Source: Brachypodium distachyon | Taxonomy: Eukaryota; Streptophyta; Magnoliopsida; Poales; Poaceae | Length of the DNA: 64,000 nt | Assembly: GCF_000005505.3 (NCBI RefSeq) | Contig: NC_016133.3 | Span: 248,001-312,000, forward strand | Reading direction: 5' to 3' | Shown here: piece after piece, positions 9,967-23,025 of the stretch | Numbering within the stretch: position 1 is the stretch's first letter | Layout of the letters: each line of letters starts with the position of its first letter | Translations under genes and position numbers: made by a program | Notes under the pieces: generated by a model | The model's input: only the letters and a program-made list of their open reading frames with translations | Database searches by the model: none | What the model was told of the DNA's origin: nothing

Positions 9967-12900
9967 TCATGATAGCACAAGTGGATCAGGCTGGTACTGG
10001 AATTCAGGCAAATCCGGGAGCCTGCAAATTCAGAAAACACAAATTAATTAACACCAACTATTATTTCATGTGCATGATTGTCAGCTGGTTAATTGCTCTA
10101 AATCAACACGATTCATAACAAGAACCAAAATGTAGTACTGTATCCATGTAGCCGAAACAATAAAATCTGTCATTAAATACAGCTGATAAGTAGAACGAAT
10201 TAAGGGTCAAAGCACGCACAATCATGGGCAATTAATTAAGGAATACCTTTGCTTGACTTTGAGGATACCAGTGCCAGGCTTCATGGGCATCCCCATGATG
10301 ACGCATTCACTGACTCCCTCTATCTCGTCCACACGGCCAGCGTATGAAGCGTTGAACAGATGATCCATGGTCCTCTCGAACGAAGCCAGCATCAGCACGC
10401 TGGTCTTCATCTTCGCGATGCCGTGTGCCGTCATGGGCAGAACTTCGCCCTGCAGATGCATATGGAGGGTGAATTACAATGGTGTCAAATTTAATCAATG
10501 GAAGTGATGACGTGCATGTACATATATGCATTGTTTGCAATTACTCTAATGTATATACCTTGGATGTCATCACATCTGCCAGAAGCATCATATGTCTTAG
10601 ATCAATCATCATGTTGTTATTTTCGAACGTGTACCGGATTTCATCGATAATGGATCTCCTTGCAGCTTCGATTCCAAGCGTTTGGCTCACTTCCATGATG
10701 TGGTTACTTTTTGTTTTCTTAGCATCAACTCCAGGGGTGCCCAAAACTGCTAGCAGATTTGTTCTGTAATAAACATACATTATTAATTACTTGATTAGAA
10801 TAGATTATATCAGAGGTCTATATATAAAGTGTTTGCGTGAGACAACTCTTGCAATTGACATGCTCCAGTAAACTAAAGCTCCTCACCGGCAGTAAATTAG
10901 TGAGTTCATGCTGCTAAATCTGAATGAATATATATAGGAGCTCTTACCCTTCAACCAACAAGTTGTATCTGTCGAAAGTTTTGTCATGTCTAAAAACAGG
11001 GTTGACAACAGCTCTTTCGACAGTTGGAATCCCCTGGATTTGATTCGTGCAAAGGTCAGATGCAACAATTTCCAGCTATCATAATGGCAGGAAATCTAAC
11101 ACGGCATGTATATTTTGTTTACCTTCACAATCACTTTTGGAAGCATCGATTTGAGATTGTGCAGCTCAAGCAGAAGGCCGGACTTACCTTTTCCAGCTGC
11201 ATGTATTCTCAACTTGGCTTGATCAACGACACAAACATGCTGTAAATGTGACGTATATACCATTAAATACAAGAGAAAAATGTTGAGCATATCACACAAC
11301 CACAACCACAGAGCCCTTTTCGAAAAAAAACACACAACCACAGAGCTTCGTTCATACCTCAGATGTTAACTTCAGTTCTAGACGGATTCTTCGATGATTT
11401 AATATTGACAGACGCACAGAATCAGACGAGATTCCCATGTACCCCTGAGCTTCTATGCGCTCCATATCAAGTTTAACAACCAAATTTGAATCGGTTTCTT
11501 TGAAGACAATATTTATGGCTGCTGCCACCTGTTCAGCATTACAAGGTTTCTTGTCAAGTCGAGTACAAAAAATTATCTGTTATGCATCGGAATAAAACGT
11601 GCACATAGCTTTTTGTTCATTTTGACAGAGAAAAGGAGATGCAGGAGTAAACAATACTAAAATTATTAACCAAGACAAATCCTTGAATTATCTCCAAGTC
11701 AAAAGCCAACGTATGTGTGACTATGGCCACACCTTCACACATAACAACAATGCAAGATTTGGTACTAAACTAACAGATTGTTAATAAACATTATTTCTGC
11801 ATGCGATGAGAAAACTCGTACAAGATTTTCTATTAGATTTTCTGTTTCAGTAGTATCATAAATACAGCCTAACAATATATACTAGAGAAGGGCCAACATT
11901 TGCAGCTGTTTAACGAAACCCAGAGCAAAATGCAAGCAGACAACTTTAATTGCGTATATATACAAATCCAAGAGAATATAATTATCTGAGAAGACTTACC
12001 TCACCCAGCACTACTTTCTCAATAGAAGACTTCACTTTTACTGCAAACGACTTATCCTGCCCTGACAAGAGTTCCGTAGTGATAATGGGTGTGCTTGTTT
12101 TTTTAGCAGCATTGATGATTTCCTTGATACGAGGAACTCCAAGAGTAACATCTTTGTTATTGTTCATTAAGGAAACAAATCTACCTCAAAATGATAAATT
12201 TCAGAAATGAAACTAAAGTTTCCGCTTCATCACGCTAACATGCACCATCTTCCTTAAATACAACATAATAAAGAAAGGATACTCATGCTAGCTACTCCTG
12301 CAAAATGGAAGGTTTTTAATGTCATTTGGGTCCCAGGCTCTCCAATACTATGAGCCCCAATTGGCCCAACTGATGCTCCTGCTTCAATTATTTTTGAATG
12401 ATAACGAGAAAAACAAGTATCCAGAAAAACCTGTGCCGGGGAAAAGGAAAATTAATCATATAGCAGAATAGCACAAGAACAAAATGCACGAACAAACATT
12501 TCCGTAAAAACAATCCTTTTAGCAGACTTTAAGCTACAGGATTAAAGCTACAAACAAAAAACAACTATCCTCAAGCACTCATTTTTATATCTCAACAAAA
12601 CTAGAGAGATGAAGGTGGCATCAGGAAGTGGTTGGTTAGGACATCACAGTTAAAGTGCTTACGCATGAAGTAGCTCATGCATTGACATTTATTGATTTAG
12701 GAGTGGTTTATACAAGTTTGGTATTGATTTTGACAGGACAGCAAGGCACATTCTGTGTGGTAAGAAATAAGCGTGAGCCACCAGCTTGTTTACACAAGAG
12801 ACTAAAAAGCCTAAGAAGTTGATCTTGACAATTCAGTATACGCACTTGCTTAATACTAAACACCTGATGCTTTCAGAAACTCAGTAACTTAAGGACCATA

Positions 12901-15900
12901 ACATTTTACTGCAGAAAATTGATAGTTTCATGCTGCAGATACGTAAACTTAGGTGAAGTGCCTAAGATGCAGTAATTTGGCAAAACCATGATGAATTAGA
13001 ACATACAAAATATGATACACACCTGCAGTTGTTTCGCGGATATGCCAGAAATATCAGCAGCAATGCATTCTTCAACGCTGGAGTCCCTCCTTCCCACATG
13101 ATCTTCATCTATATGAAGCGCTCTCCTTGTGCTTCTCAGCATTTTGACACGATCCTCAAGAAATTTTGTTAACATTTCCTTGAGCTTATCGCTACAACGA
13201 CCAGATGAGGTTTCTTGTTTGAAGAGCGTATCATTGAACATTTGCAAGATTACATCTGGAGATAGTGTATCGTGTCCTCTTTGAGGACATGTGGCCTACA
13301 AAGTTAAATAGTCAATTTGTCACTGGTCACTTGTTAGAGCCGATGTAACACTTAACTTCATCAATCTAAGGAAGTATGCTTTTATGTTGAACTAACCTTG
13401 ACTTTCATAAACAACTGGTCCAAATTCAAGGGACTGCCACCTTTTCCTTCCATCTTTACAGGATCCATGCCATCATCTCCATAGACGAATTGAACTATAC
13501 CACCACTAGCATTACGGACTGTCTGGTCATAGAAAACTGAGAGATCTTCCAGACCCTTCATTAATCTACGGGACAGGTAACCAGTATCTGCTGTTTTGAC
13601 CTATGATTACAAGTTCAAAACAAAGGATAAAAACAGATATCAAATACCCACTAAAAAAACTGAAAGATACAAAAAATAATCAGTATCCAGAAGATGTATC
13701 GAGTCAACAGTCAACTAGCAGTGCCCGATGGGTTCCACCTCAGTCCAGCTAAAAGTAAGGATGTCATGTCGTGGTGGATGCATCTCTATGAATAGGCCCC
13801 CAAGTTAGTATAGTACCAATAATTTAACAGTGTTAGTATATAGATAGCTATGAAATAGTTGTTCAAATCTATAGTAGTTGGTAGGTTGATGCGGATATCA
13901 AAAACAAAGTGTTGATCTGTTCTCCTCTAGGTATCAACAGTGTGATGTTCTGCTTTCTAACTGTACCTTGCCCTCTGAGGGGGCTGGGATTACCTTTCCC
14001 TTTACAAATGACTAGTATATGATGAAGGGTCATGGTCGGATCTTGTTGAGATTGCACAAGCTAAGCTGCTAGGCTGGCCCAATTAGAGAAACTAGATCAT
14101 CGATCAGTCAGAGGAAACTAATGGTCAGAAAAAAACACCCATCGATTCGACTGCGTAGCATGTGGTGCGCAGCAACCTTTTGTGCTGAAATTGAGTACAA
14201 ATTTGAATACATGCAAGTATGCAACCACAAGATGATCTAAGTTTAGACATACCGCTGTGTCAACAAGACCTTCTCGTCCACCCATTGTATGGAAGAAAAA
14301 CTCGGAAGCAGTCAAACCGGTATAGAATGAATTAGCAACAAAACCTTTTGCCTGTCAATGGAAGACAAGAGAAGTACTTACCTGAAGCGAACAATCATTT
14401 GCACTGTAAAAATATGTCGATTTCGTACACTCAATACAAATAAAATGCCAGTTAATTACACAGAAGACACATTTAGAATAAATTCAGACCACATATGTCC
14501 TTTCATGTAATATAGCATAAAAAACAAATGGCAGTGTTTCTCAATATGATCACAAGAACACCGAGTTGGAAAATACCACCAATGTGTCACTAACATGGGG
14601 CCGCAGGCATGGGCGGACCCAGGAAAGAAACTGAGAGGCGGCAAAATGGTGCGAAATGGGCCAAGTGGGGCATTTTTCGTATATATGGGCCAAATAGAGA
14701 TGGGCCAAAAAAATCAAGTGGGGGCAGCTGCCCCCACACCCTCCACATGGGTCCGCCCATGGCCGCAGGCTGTACATGTCATCCTCACGGTGGATGGAAT
14801 TTTCAAATTTGTACATCTTAGTGATCATACTGAGCTAGTATTGTCATGAAAGTCTCAATATTTCGACAATTCTTCATAGCCATTCAGAACATTTTTAACT
14901 ACCACAGTATACGAAAACAGAGCTTATATCAATTCAGTAGTGCTCACTAGGTAAAAAAAGGAACTTCAAAATATTGATGTGTGGTTTCAGTAGGTTCATA
15001 ACATTCACAGAATTTCTTTTATTTGAACAGAATTAGCAGCAGCCAACACAAGAAATGGTTACACAAATGATCAAATCATATTTCTTAGTCCTGTTCTTTT
15101 TTACTGAAATTAGTCATGTCCTTACCGCAGGGGTCTTTGAATTAATAGGAAAATGTGGAAGTGTTCGATCTATAAAACCGTTTGGGGCACGACATCCTCC
15201 AACTGATTGTTGGCCAACACATACAACCATCTGACTGATATTGATCGGAGAACCTTTAGATCCACACTGAGACATAATCAATGGGCTGTTCCTCCAGTGA
15301 AGTGTACTCATACAATCCTGAAAAATAAGTTCCAGCTCAAGTCACTGGACTGAATCATTGCATCAACCATTTTTTTCTCACTAAATCCCCGCTCTAAAAT
15401 TAGGCTATTAGGACATGCGGACAAGAATTGAGCTCAGTAACACCGTAAGGTTGTGATCACTTTTCTCGGAAATGTAGCTAAACTGTCCCATTTTATAGTA
15501 GAAGAGACAGTCAATAAGGCACTAAGTATATAAAGCAACCAAAGTGACTATGACGTAACGTACTAAAAGCAAGCAAAGAAAATAAAACTGCTAAGCAAAC
15601 AAAACAGAGAAACAGAGGATATTTAAATTTCAGGAGAACTGGCATGTGAAAATGATGACAATTGCAAAATATCAAATGTAAGGCTGAAAGTTGGCCATCT
15701 GACACTGATACTATTTCCCAACTTGTCACCATATACAGTAATGCAAGAAGGATCAGATTAGAGAAAATTCACAAGCCAATTGGTTAAGGAAATGCGATGA
15801 GCCAAGAATGTCGGTACAAACTTACATCTCCAGCTGTTTCTCTTAATTTATTTAGTACACAAGATATTTGAGACTCTAGTGTTTGAGCTCTGCTGCAACC

Positions 15901-18900
15901 AGGTTGTGGTTTGAGGTGACCTTTGGAGTATAAGGCAATAAGCTTATTGCATTCTTCATACCCTTCATCTATTATTACTTTCTTTTTTTTATTTAGGCTT
16001 TGTCCGGGTTGGACATCATCCACACCAATTGAGAAACCATGATTCCCTATAAATCTTGCACTGCAGGTGAAAAGACACATAACTCGGATCAGATCAAAAT
16101 TTCCATACAATAATTTCAGATAACAATTTAACACCAACTATTCGAAGAAAAAACATTTAGCACCACGATGCAAATGAGCAACTACATAGTTTATAGCCCA
16201 CAAAAACTCCAATTAGAAAGAATAATGTATGAATTTAGGTAATGTGTTCACCAAGTATGATCACTGAAAACTAAATGAGAAATGTAGGGCGAATAGACTA
16301 GTATACAAGTTAAAGGGGAGTAAGGAGGATGTTCTTCCATTCTCATTCTCCAATGGAGCAAATTAATGACATGACGCCAAATTACTACTCCCTCCGCCCC
16401 AAAATAACTGTCGCAATTTTTTTTCCAAAATGAACGAATCTACACAATTGCAACACTTAATTTGGGACGGAGGGAGTAATAGTTAAGAAAGAATGATGTG
16501 AATTGTGCAAATATTGAAAAATGTCTCACCTAAACTTTGCCAAACGATTCATACAGCTTGCTGCAGCGTGAGAATTATAATCTCTTAAAAGAACAGAGAA
16601 CATGCCCTCTTTATTCCCATTACCTGGAGACAAAACATGAAATAAATTTTGGTTTGCTTCCAGATCTTACAAGAAATATGAAAATAAAAAATAACTAGAG
16701 CGAACAATGCTTTTAACATGAATGATGAAATGGACATCAACTACTATATGTGGTATATAAGTGACTGAGAGTGAAGCATTTCAGTTACGATGATGTATAG
16801 CTAATTCCTGAAAAAGAAGGAAGTAACCAAAGAATGTGGTACAAATTGTCCAAGAATCTAGATTGACAAGGATACCCATAATACAATAATCGTGCAATAC
16901 ATTATTTCATGATAACTCGGACCCACCTAAGTTTTTCCCAATTACTTCCTAAAATTTGCAGAACAATTTCCCAATTCGGTATGTAACGAAACAAAAGATT
17001 ATCATTGCAGAGTTAAATTCGACTATTCGACAAAAGTGAAGCACAGTAAGGTGGACTAATGGCGGCTGCTTAGGCTGAACATGCATAGCTCATTTTACGT
17101 GGAAAAATGAAATACTACCTTTCCAACATCGAATACAAAAATTCATTACTCAGGAATGTAAAATATTCTGAAGCAATATAATGAAAAAGCAAAATACTGC
17201 TGTGCAAACAGAACAGTTAATTAGGAAGATGCATACAAAACTATAATAGTTCAGTCTTCTAGTCCCAAACTATAATTGAGATGAATCATGAAATCATAAA
17301 TCAAAATAAGCTTATATAAACGCTTTTTTTTTAGCAAAGCAGCACTAGTTTTCTCACCTAAAGTTTTCTTCCCAAGTTGCCCAGACAGAAGCTCACTGTT
17401 TCGGAAGTAGACAAAACCATCATTTGGACACATTGTCTCTTCCAAAACTGTAATCGCTTTCTTATCACGTTCTTTATGTTTTATATAAACTTTTTCTTCA
17501 ACAGTAAGATTCAGAAAAACCTTTGTACACGCGTTAGGACGTACTAACACGCTGAATAGTTGTTTACCCGTCCAAAGCTCGACAGGCTGCAAAAAAGAGA
17601 GCATGGTCAATCTCATAGAGGGATCAGAACTTCGATAAGAAGGCTACATGCAACCTGAACATATGAACAAAAGGACATGTATGTCATAGAGGGATAGGAA
17701 AAATCAATAAACCAATCATGTTCCATTTGTCGTCTCTTGTTATGCCGTGCAAACAGTACTAGCAACTCATCTAGTAGAGCAAACTAGTTTTAGTGCACGT
17801 ACTAGACTGTCTCACTCCCCATTTTAACATTTCATAACTACGCTAGCTAATTTATCATGCATCTCTTGTTAACTATAAACATCAGTAGAAGCACAAATAA
17901 CAGAACTTTTTACAGAAAATTTGCCGTCTGTAAGGGGAATTAAATCAAGGAGAACATGTAGCCATAAAGAACTTGTTTGGTAGAAATTACCTTAATTATG
18001 GCTGGAGTCGGGAGATCAATATTTTCCATTGCATCACCAAGATATGAACACAAGAGAGTAAAGTAAGACCTGTCATAGAAGGTGTCTTTCCTTGTGACCA
18101 GAAAAGAAGAGGTTAAAAAGTCCTGCGTGGAAGCAACCAGTATTTCCCCATTCTTAGGGGTACATAAATTACTCTGAACCTGCAATAATACATATATATA
18201 TCAGTTATCAAATTAGTGTTGGTGCATCGAAAATCACAACAAAAATATCAAACTCTACTAGCAAAGGAGCGTTAGCAAGTTCTACCCCCATAAGCAAAAA
18301 TGCTTCAGTGCGAGCTTCTTCTGTCTGTGGGACATGCAAATTCATCTCATCTCCATCAAAATCAGCATTATAAGGGTTGCATACAGACTCATTAAATCTT
18401 AGTGTTCTCCAGGGCATTATCCTTGCCTGTATTTATATATAAAAAGGAACCAAAGGCGAGACAACACATTTAGTACAGAAAGTATAGTGTGAGATGGATC
18501 AATTTAAACCCTGTGTGACATAATTGACATTCTAGGTAAGCTAACCAAAGGTGAGACAACACATTTAGTACAGAAAGTATAGTGTGAGATGGACCAATTT
18601 ATACCCTGTGTGACATAATTGACATTCTATGTAAGCTTGGTTGTCTATTGAAAAGGACAATGTCTCCATCTTCTAAATGCCTTTCGACTATACAGCCATA
18701 CTTTAAATCTCGAGCAGCACGGCTTCTATCACAGTAATTTAAGTGCCTGTAATGTAGTTCAGAACAAAGTATGAAAACTGAACTTGTTAAAGAAATAAAA
18801 AAAATTCTTAAAAAAATACAACTTACAGCTTTGTTTCGTCAGGTTGTATTATGAAATTTGCCCCTGGATGTTTGTGTGGTCCATTTCGTATACACTGACG

Positions 18901-21597
18901 CAGTTTCTCTATGTTATAGTATGTAACTCTTTCAGGATAAGTCAAGACTCGAGCCATCAAAACAGGAATAGCCACCTGAAGTTTGAATTGATAATGACAT
19001 GAAAAAATCAAGTGGAGATAGAGAATAAAGAACATCAATCAAATATGAACAAGTACCTCTGTTATTCTCAAATTGGGGTCAGGAGATATGACAGTCCTTC
19101 CAGTGTGCTCAGTACGTTTTCCAGACAAGTTCCCACGAAATCGACCTGTCTTCCCTTTGAGTCGTTGAATAAGGCCACAATCTTTCGAATCCTGAAGAGA
19201 GGACGCATCGCTATTGATATACTCAATAACATTATCTTGAAGTTGTTCCCACCAGGTCTTCAAAGAAACAGAGGAGAAAATTGAGTTAGAGTATCTCAGC
19301 AGAAATTGCACTTTAATCAAACCAAAGTAATGCCAGACTGGAAACGATCGCGATGCAAATTGTGCATGATAAATAAAACATCAAACTTCCACTTGAAACA
19401 TTTACTTCTAAATTATCTGGTATAGTTAAGAATGTTTAGAATATCTTATTAATTTAAATGTCAGAATGGCAGAAGCCTTTGAATTGTGATGTTGATAATG
19501 CATCAGCCACTAGCCCATAAAGAATGGGAGGTCATAACTCATAGTTGAACTTATTACTTCAAAATATTCAATTATGTTAGCATAAAATTGTATATTTAAC
19601 TCAAACCTTCTATAACTCATTATTTCCTAAGCAGCACTTGCATACATCCAACCAAAATTAAACTGCATCTTGAACAGAACTCATCATCTTATCCAACAAT
19701 CAGCTCTCGAGTTGGGCATTACATGGACAACTAGTGGTGGAACAATAATTTCTAAAATGCAATAAAAAAAATTAAGAATATAAAAGTAGCTCTCGAGTTG
19801 GTCATTACATGAATATGGTGGTAAGTATATAAGACAATGTAAGGAAAAACAAATGAAGAGCCCTGAGTTATCTTACAAAGCACTTCATGGGCACTTGACC
19901 ATCTTGAATGGTCAACTTCAGGTGGGAATTTGCGTTAACGATATTCCTCAGTATGGAAGTAATACTATCTTCATTGCTGCGAGTAGCAAGACACTAATGG
20001 CATTACAATGGCGCATGATTACCATCATACAAGTTTTTAAGGAACCGAAGAACAAACCTCATTGTAGTACCAGCAACAAAACGGGAAGGGCGGATAGGCA
20101 CAGGTGGCACCGCAATGTCTGTAATGATAAGGTTCTCAGGCCTTTCACCAATGGCTAGCAATTCACAGTCCTGCAGAATATTGGAAGTAAAAATATAATA
20201 ACCAATCAAACAAACAAACCACATATGTCTGATAAATTGCAGGGAAATTCTATTGAAAGTAAAAGAAACTACTGTAAGATGAAAAAACGACATGTATATA
20301 TCTACCTCATCAGTGATTCTTCTGAAAAGAGAGAGAACAGTAACAGGGTCTAGCGTGTGAACTGAAGTAATGGATAGTTTCTCTTTCTTGTGTGACAACA
20401 CGGACCGGACTTCTTCTGTACTTGCATCCAAATTTTTGCTACAATCATGAACAATTACCACGGTTTGTTTCAGTGCCCTCCTGCCCTCTTTCTTAACTAT
20501 ACCTGCATAAATGCAACAGACACATAAAAAGGCTAACAGCAGTCAGGTTCTCATTGCTAGGAAACTCATTTGACAGCTGACGGGGAGAGGAAGAGAGGAG
20601 AAAAAACTTGCCATTTATGTATCCACACCAGGAGCAACGGGACGGCCTGCATTTGTCCCTCACCTTAATCATGATAGAGCTTCTGTCAGCTCTAGGATTT
20701 CTCATCTTCTTCAGAAACTCTTGGTGTATATTCTCCGTAAGAAGAACCCTGCTGCAGCCCTGCAAACCAATTAGCAGCATTGCCCCCTGTGAGGCCCGGC
20801 CGGCTCACCGAAAACCCTTGATTATCAGATCATACATTAAAGAAGAAGAAGAAAAGAACATGCCTTGCAGATACACTTGAGAACAGCCAGAATCTTGTTG
20901 AAGTATCCAACGTTGAAAACGGGGAGCGCGAGTTTGATGTAACCAAAATGGCCTGGACACTCGGTGTATGAGCCATGGCAAGTAGCGCACTCCCCACACT
21001 TGTCCGAGGCTCCCTGAAAAATCAATCAAATTGCGCTCTGAAATGGCATCCCCTCTAATCACAACCATAAACACCATGACACGAACTGATCGGTAAGACA
21101 GCGCATTAGTTAATGGCGCAATACACAGGGAGCGGCCGGCATTCCCTTCGTAGTGGCCAATTAATTAATTGTTTAGGCAGATGCACACATAAGAGAAACC
21201 CTTGGATTAATCAGTCAGTGAGAGGTATAGATCGGTTAGTGAAATACCATCCGCGGGTCGAGCAAGCCGTTGGGCACGGGTTTCAAGCTGCTGTCGTAGA
21301 TACGGGTGTTCCACACCTGCGCCGCCGCGGACTGCCGTATCTCCTTGCCCGACAGGGTGCAGAACCGCATGCTCTTTCTGAAGCAAAACAACAGCAGCGT
21401 AGATCGAGAGATTCAGTGAAATCAACCAACAGCAGCAGCAGCTGTTCTCAGCTAAGCCAGTGCGTGCGTGCTCGACGGAAAAGAAAGAGCGGCAGCTAGC
21501 ATCGATCGTTTGCTTACATCCTCTGGGGGCTCGCGTCGTCGACGAAGGGCTCTTTGGTGCACCGCAACTTCTCCTCCGGCCGCCATTGCGCCGCCAT
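9967..21597 (-). CDS. NRPC1: DNA-directed RNA polymerase III largest subunit (RPC1)
   Basis: Catalytic subunit of nuclear Pol III, which makes tRNAs, 5S rRNA and U6 snRNA. Twenty-seven exons in transcript order: 21597-21518, 21377-21248, 21013-20864, 20759-20612, 20502-20306, 20170-20058, 19976-19877, 19257-19057, 18975-18827, 18746-18605, 18426-18286, 18179-17991, 17586-17358, 16623-16530, 16060-15826, 15317-15126, 14351-14253, 13600-13397, 13295-13023, 12430-12283, 12151-12000, 11528-11358, 11239-11123, 11033-10948, 10763-10559, 10449-10247, 10021-9967. Total 4203 nt, 1400 residues. Visible are the clamp zinc site [17 protein letters not shown], a second CxxC near CSWCGYING, the catalytic [10 protein letters not shown] (about 490-499), bridge-helix region [20 protein letters not shown], and trigger loop [20 protein letters not shown]. 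Pol III rather than Pol I, II, IV or V is inferred from CSRVLL, GYINGIVKK and a C-terminus with no heptad tail. Introns 3 and 4 start with GC. Confidence 0.95.
14608..14761. mobile_element. hAT-type MITE in a Pol III gene intron
   Basis: The element is 154 bp with perfect 14-bp inverted ends (CATGGGCGGACCCA) and is flanked by a perfect 8-bp direct duplication GCCGCAGG (14600-14607 and 14762-14769). An 8-bp target duplication is the mark of hAT elements. It sits in the intron between exons 17 and 16 and codes for nothing. Confidence 0.8.
16386..16478. mobile_element. Stowaway MITE in a Pol III gene intron
   Basis: The element is 93 bp, from TACTCCCTCCGCCCCAAAAT to the inverted ATTTGGGACGGAGGGAGTA, with TA at both ends. 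This is the standard Stowaway (Tc1/mariner-type) end. It lies between exons 15 and 14. Confidence 0.85.
18449..18638. repeat. 95-bp tandem duplication over an exon/intron boundary
   Basis: Two copies with a 95-base period (18449-18543 and 18544-18638), differing at about four positions. The right copy contains the last 34 bases of coding exon 10 and its donor. The left copy repeats that exon end and a second potential donor inside the intron. Confidence 0.85.
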
Positions 21598-21753
21598 CGA
21601 CCTCCGATCTCTCCGGTTGGTCCTCCGATGGATTCTGTTGCCGCCGGCTTTTTCTCCCGAGGAAGGAAGTTCGGTGCCAGGAGGCAACTCGCTTTGCGGG
21701 CCAAATAAATAGGAAGGCAGAAATTTACGACTATTGTTAAAAAAGAAACAATC

Positions 21754-21761
21754 TAGGGTTT
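21754..21761 (-). promoter_or_regulatory. Telo-box upstream of the Pol III gene
   Basis: The minus strand reads AAACCCTA about 160 bases before the ATG. No convincing TATA box was seen for this gene. Confidence 0.4.
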
Positions 21762-21839
21762 CTGTGGATTGGGTCCTTGGTTGGGTTGGTTCGGTGCATT
21801 TGCTGTGGCCCAGCAGATCCAGGGTTCGACCCACGGTTT

Positions 21840-22135
21840 TGTATTTTCTTTTCGTCTCTCTGTTTTTGCATTTTCTCCAGTCATTTATTTATTTCCCTTT
21901 CTGTTTTCTTATTGAAAGTAGATTAGATTTATACCTGCATGGCTTAGCTAAGCAGAATACTTCTAATGGTTCCATGGTGGACTCAGAACAGCCCTCTCTT
22001 GTGACTGAATCCTTCAAAGTGCTAGTACTTCGTAGATGATATTGATGATTTGTCTCTAGATGAACATGATGAAGATGTCTCTCCTAGATTTGTAGTTCTA
22101 GAAAGAAGAAGAAAGGAGGATCACCTGAGTGCTTC
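21840..22135. other. Spacer ahead of the LINE fragment
   Basis: T-rich sequence upstream of the Pol III gene that passes into LINE-derived sequence. Frames broken by stops near 21975-22135 may still belong to the LINE first reading frame. Confidence 0.3.
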
Positions 22136-22139
22136 AGCG

Positions 22140-22625
22140 TGAAGCCTTTAACTAAGGTTAGAAGTAGAAAATCTAGGAACTTTAATTTATCAAGGTGTGT
22201 TTTGGAATTATACAGGGATTGGCAGCAGAATTAAGAGGAAGTATATTAGAGAAATGATTGGGGAGCTTAAATTAGATTTTGTTGGTATTGAAGAAACTAT
22301 TGAACTTTCCTTTGATGATGCTACCTTACAATCCATTCAAGGAGGTGCTCAGTTTGTTTGGAACTAGATACATGCTTAAGGGAGATCCGGTGGGATTTTG
22401 TTTGGTGTTAGAGACAGTGTTTTTGAAGTAATTGAGGTAGTTAAGGGTGAATATGTACTAAAGGTTGAGATGTTCCATGAGGCAAGTCAAACCATGTGGT
22501 ATTTTTTGACTGTCTATGGAGATGCCCAACCTTCAGGAATGGAAGATTTTCTGCTTGAGCTTGTTACAATTTGTAGAATCTGTGTGGGGCCTTATCTTGT
22601 AGGTTGAGACTTTAAAATAACTCTC
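22140..22625 (+). pseudogene. LINE (non-LTR retrotransposon) endonuclease fragment
   Basis: Translated in pieces, the stretch matches the apurinic-type endonuclease domain at the start of plant LINE ORF2: an SRIKRKYIREMIGELKLDFV segment, then GIEET, then FVWN followed by a stop at about 22363, then SGGILFGVRD and finally a VYGDAQP-type motif with FLLELVTI. These motifs occur in the family order. Stop codons and frame changes make it dead, and the reverse transcriptase half is absent. Confidence 0.7.
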
Positions 22626-22629
22626 AATC

Positions 22630-23025
22630 CGATAGGGGAACGATTTCTCGCCCTCATAGCGCGCCACATCCGCATGTGTCCATTGGTTTTGTGTTTTCTC
22701 AACAGTGCGGTTGTTTTGCGTGGTCCGTCGTCAGTCACCTTTGTTCGGCCGGCCCCCGGGTTGTGGTTTACTCGCTTCTTGCTATCCGCCTAGCCGGTGA
22801 CCTCTTTCCCGATTCTTTCGTTTTCCCTTTACACTGTCTTGTGTACTGTTTGGTCTTGCGTAGTCGCTTTTGCTTGCTTGTGTATGCACGGTGTGCGTCT
22901 CGGTCGTTCTCCACGCCTATAAAGGGTGTGTTGTGGCGTTGCTTCTCGACGGGGTTTGCCGAACGGTGGTCCATCGCTCGTTGGTTCCTTTGCCGCCGCC
23001 ACCGTCGGTCCGCTTGAGCTCGTGT
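22630..23025. other. Unclassified GC-richer spacer
   Basis: A T/G-rich stretch with overlapping open frames on both strands, none with recognisable domains. It probably derives from a transposon but I cannot classify it. Confidence 0.25.

Noticed and set aside
21598..21834. Upstream extension of the Pol III subunit frame
   Set aside because: The frame stays open by chance in the 5' leader; similarity to the family starts at the ATG at 21597.
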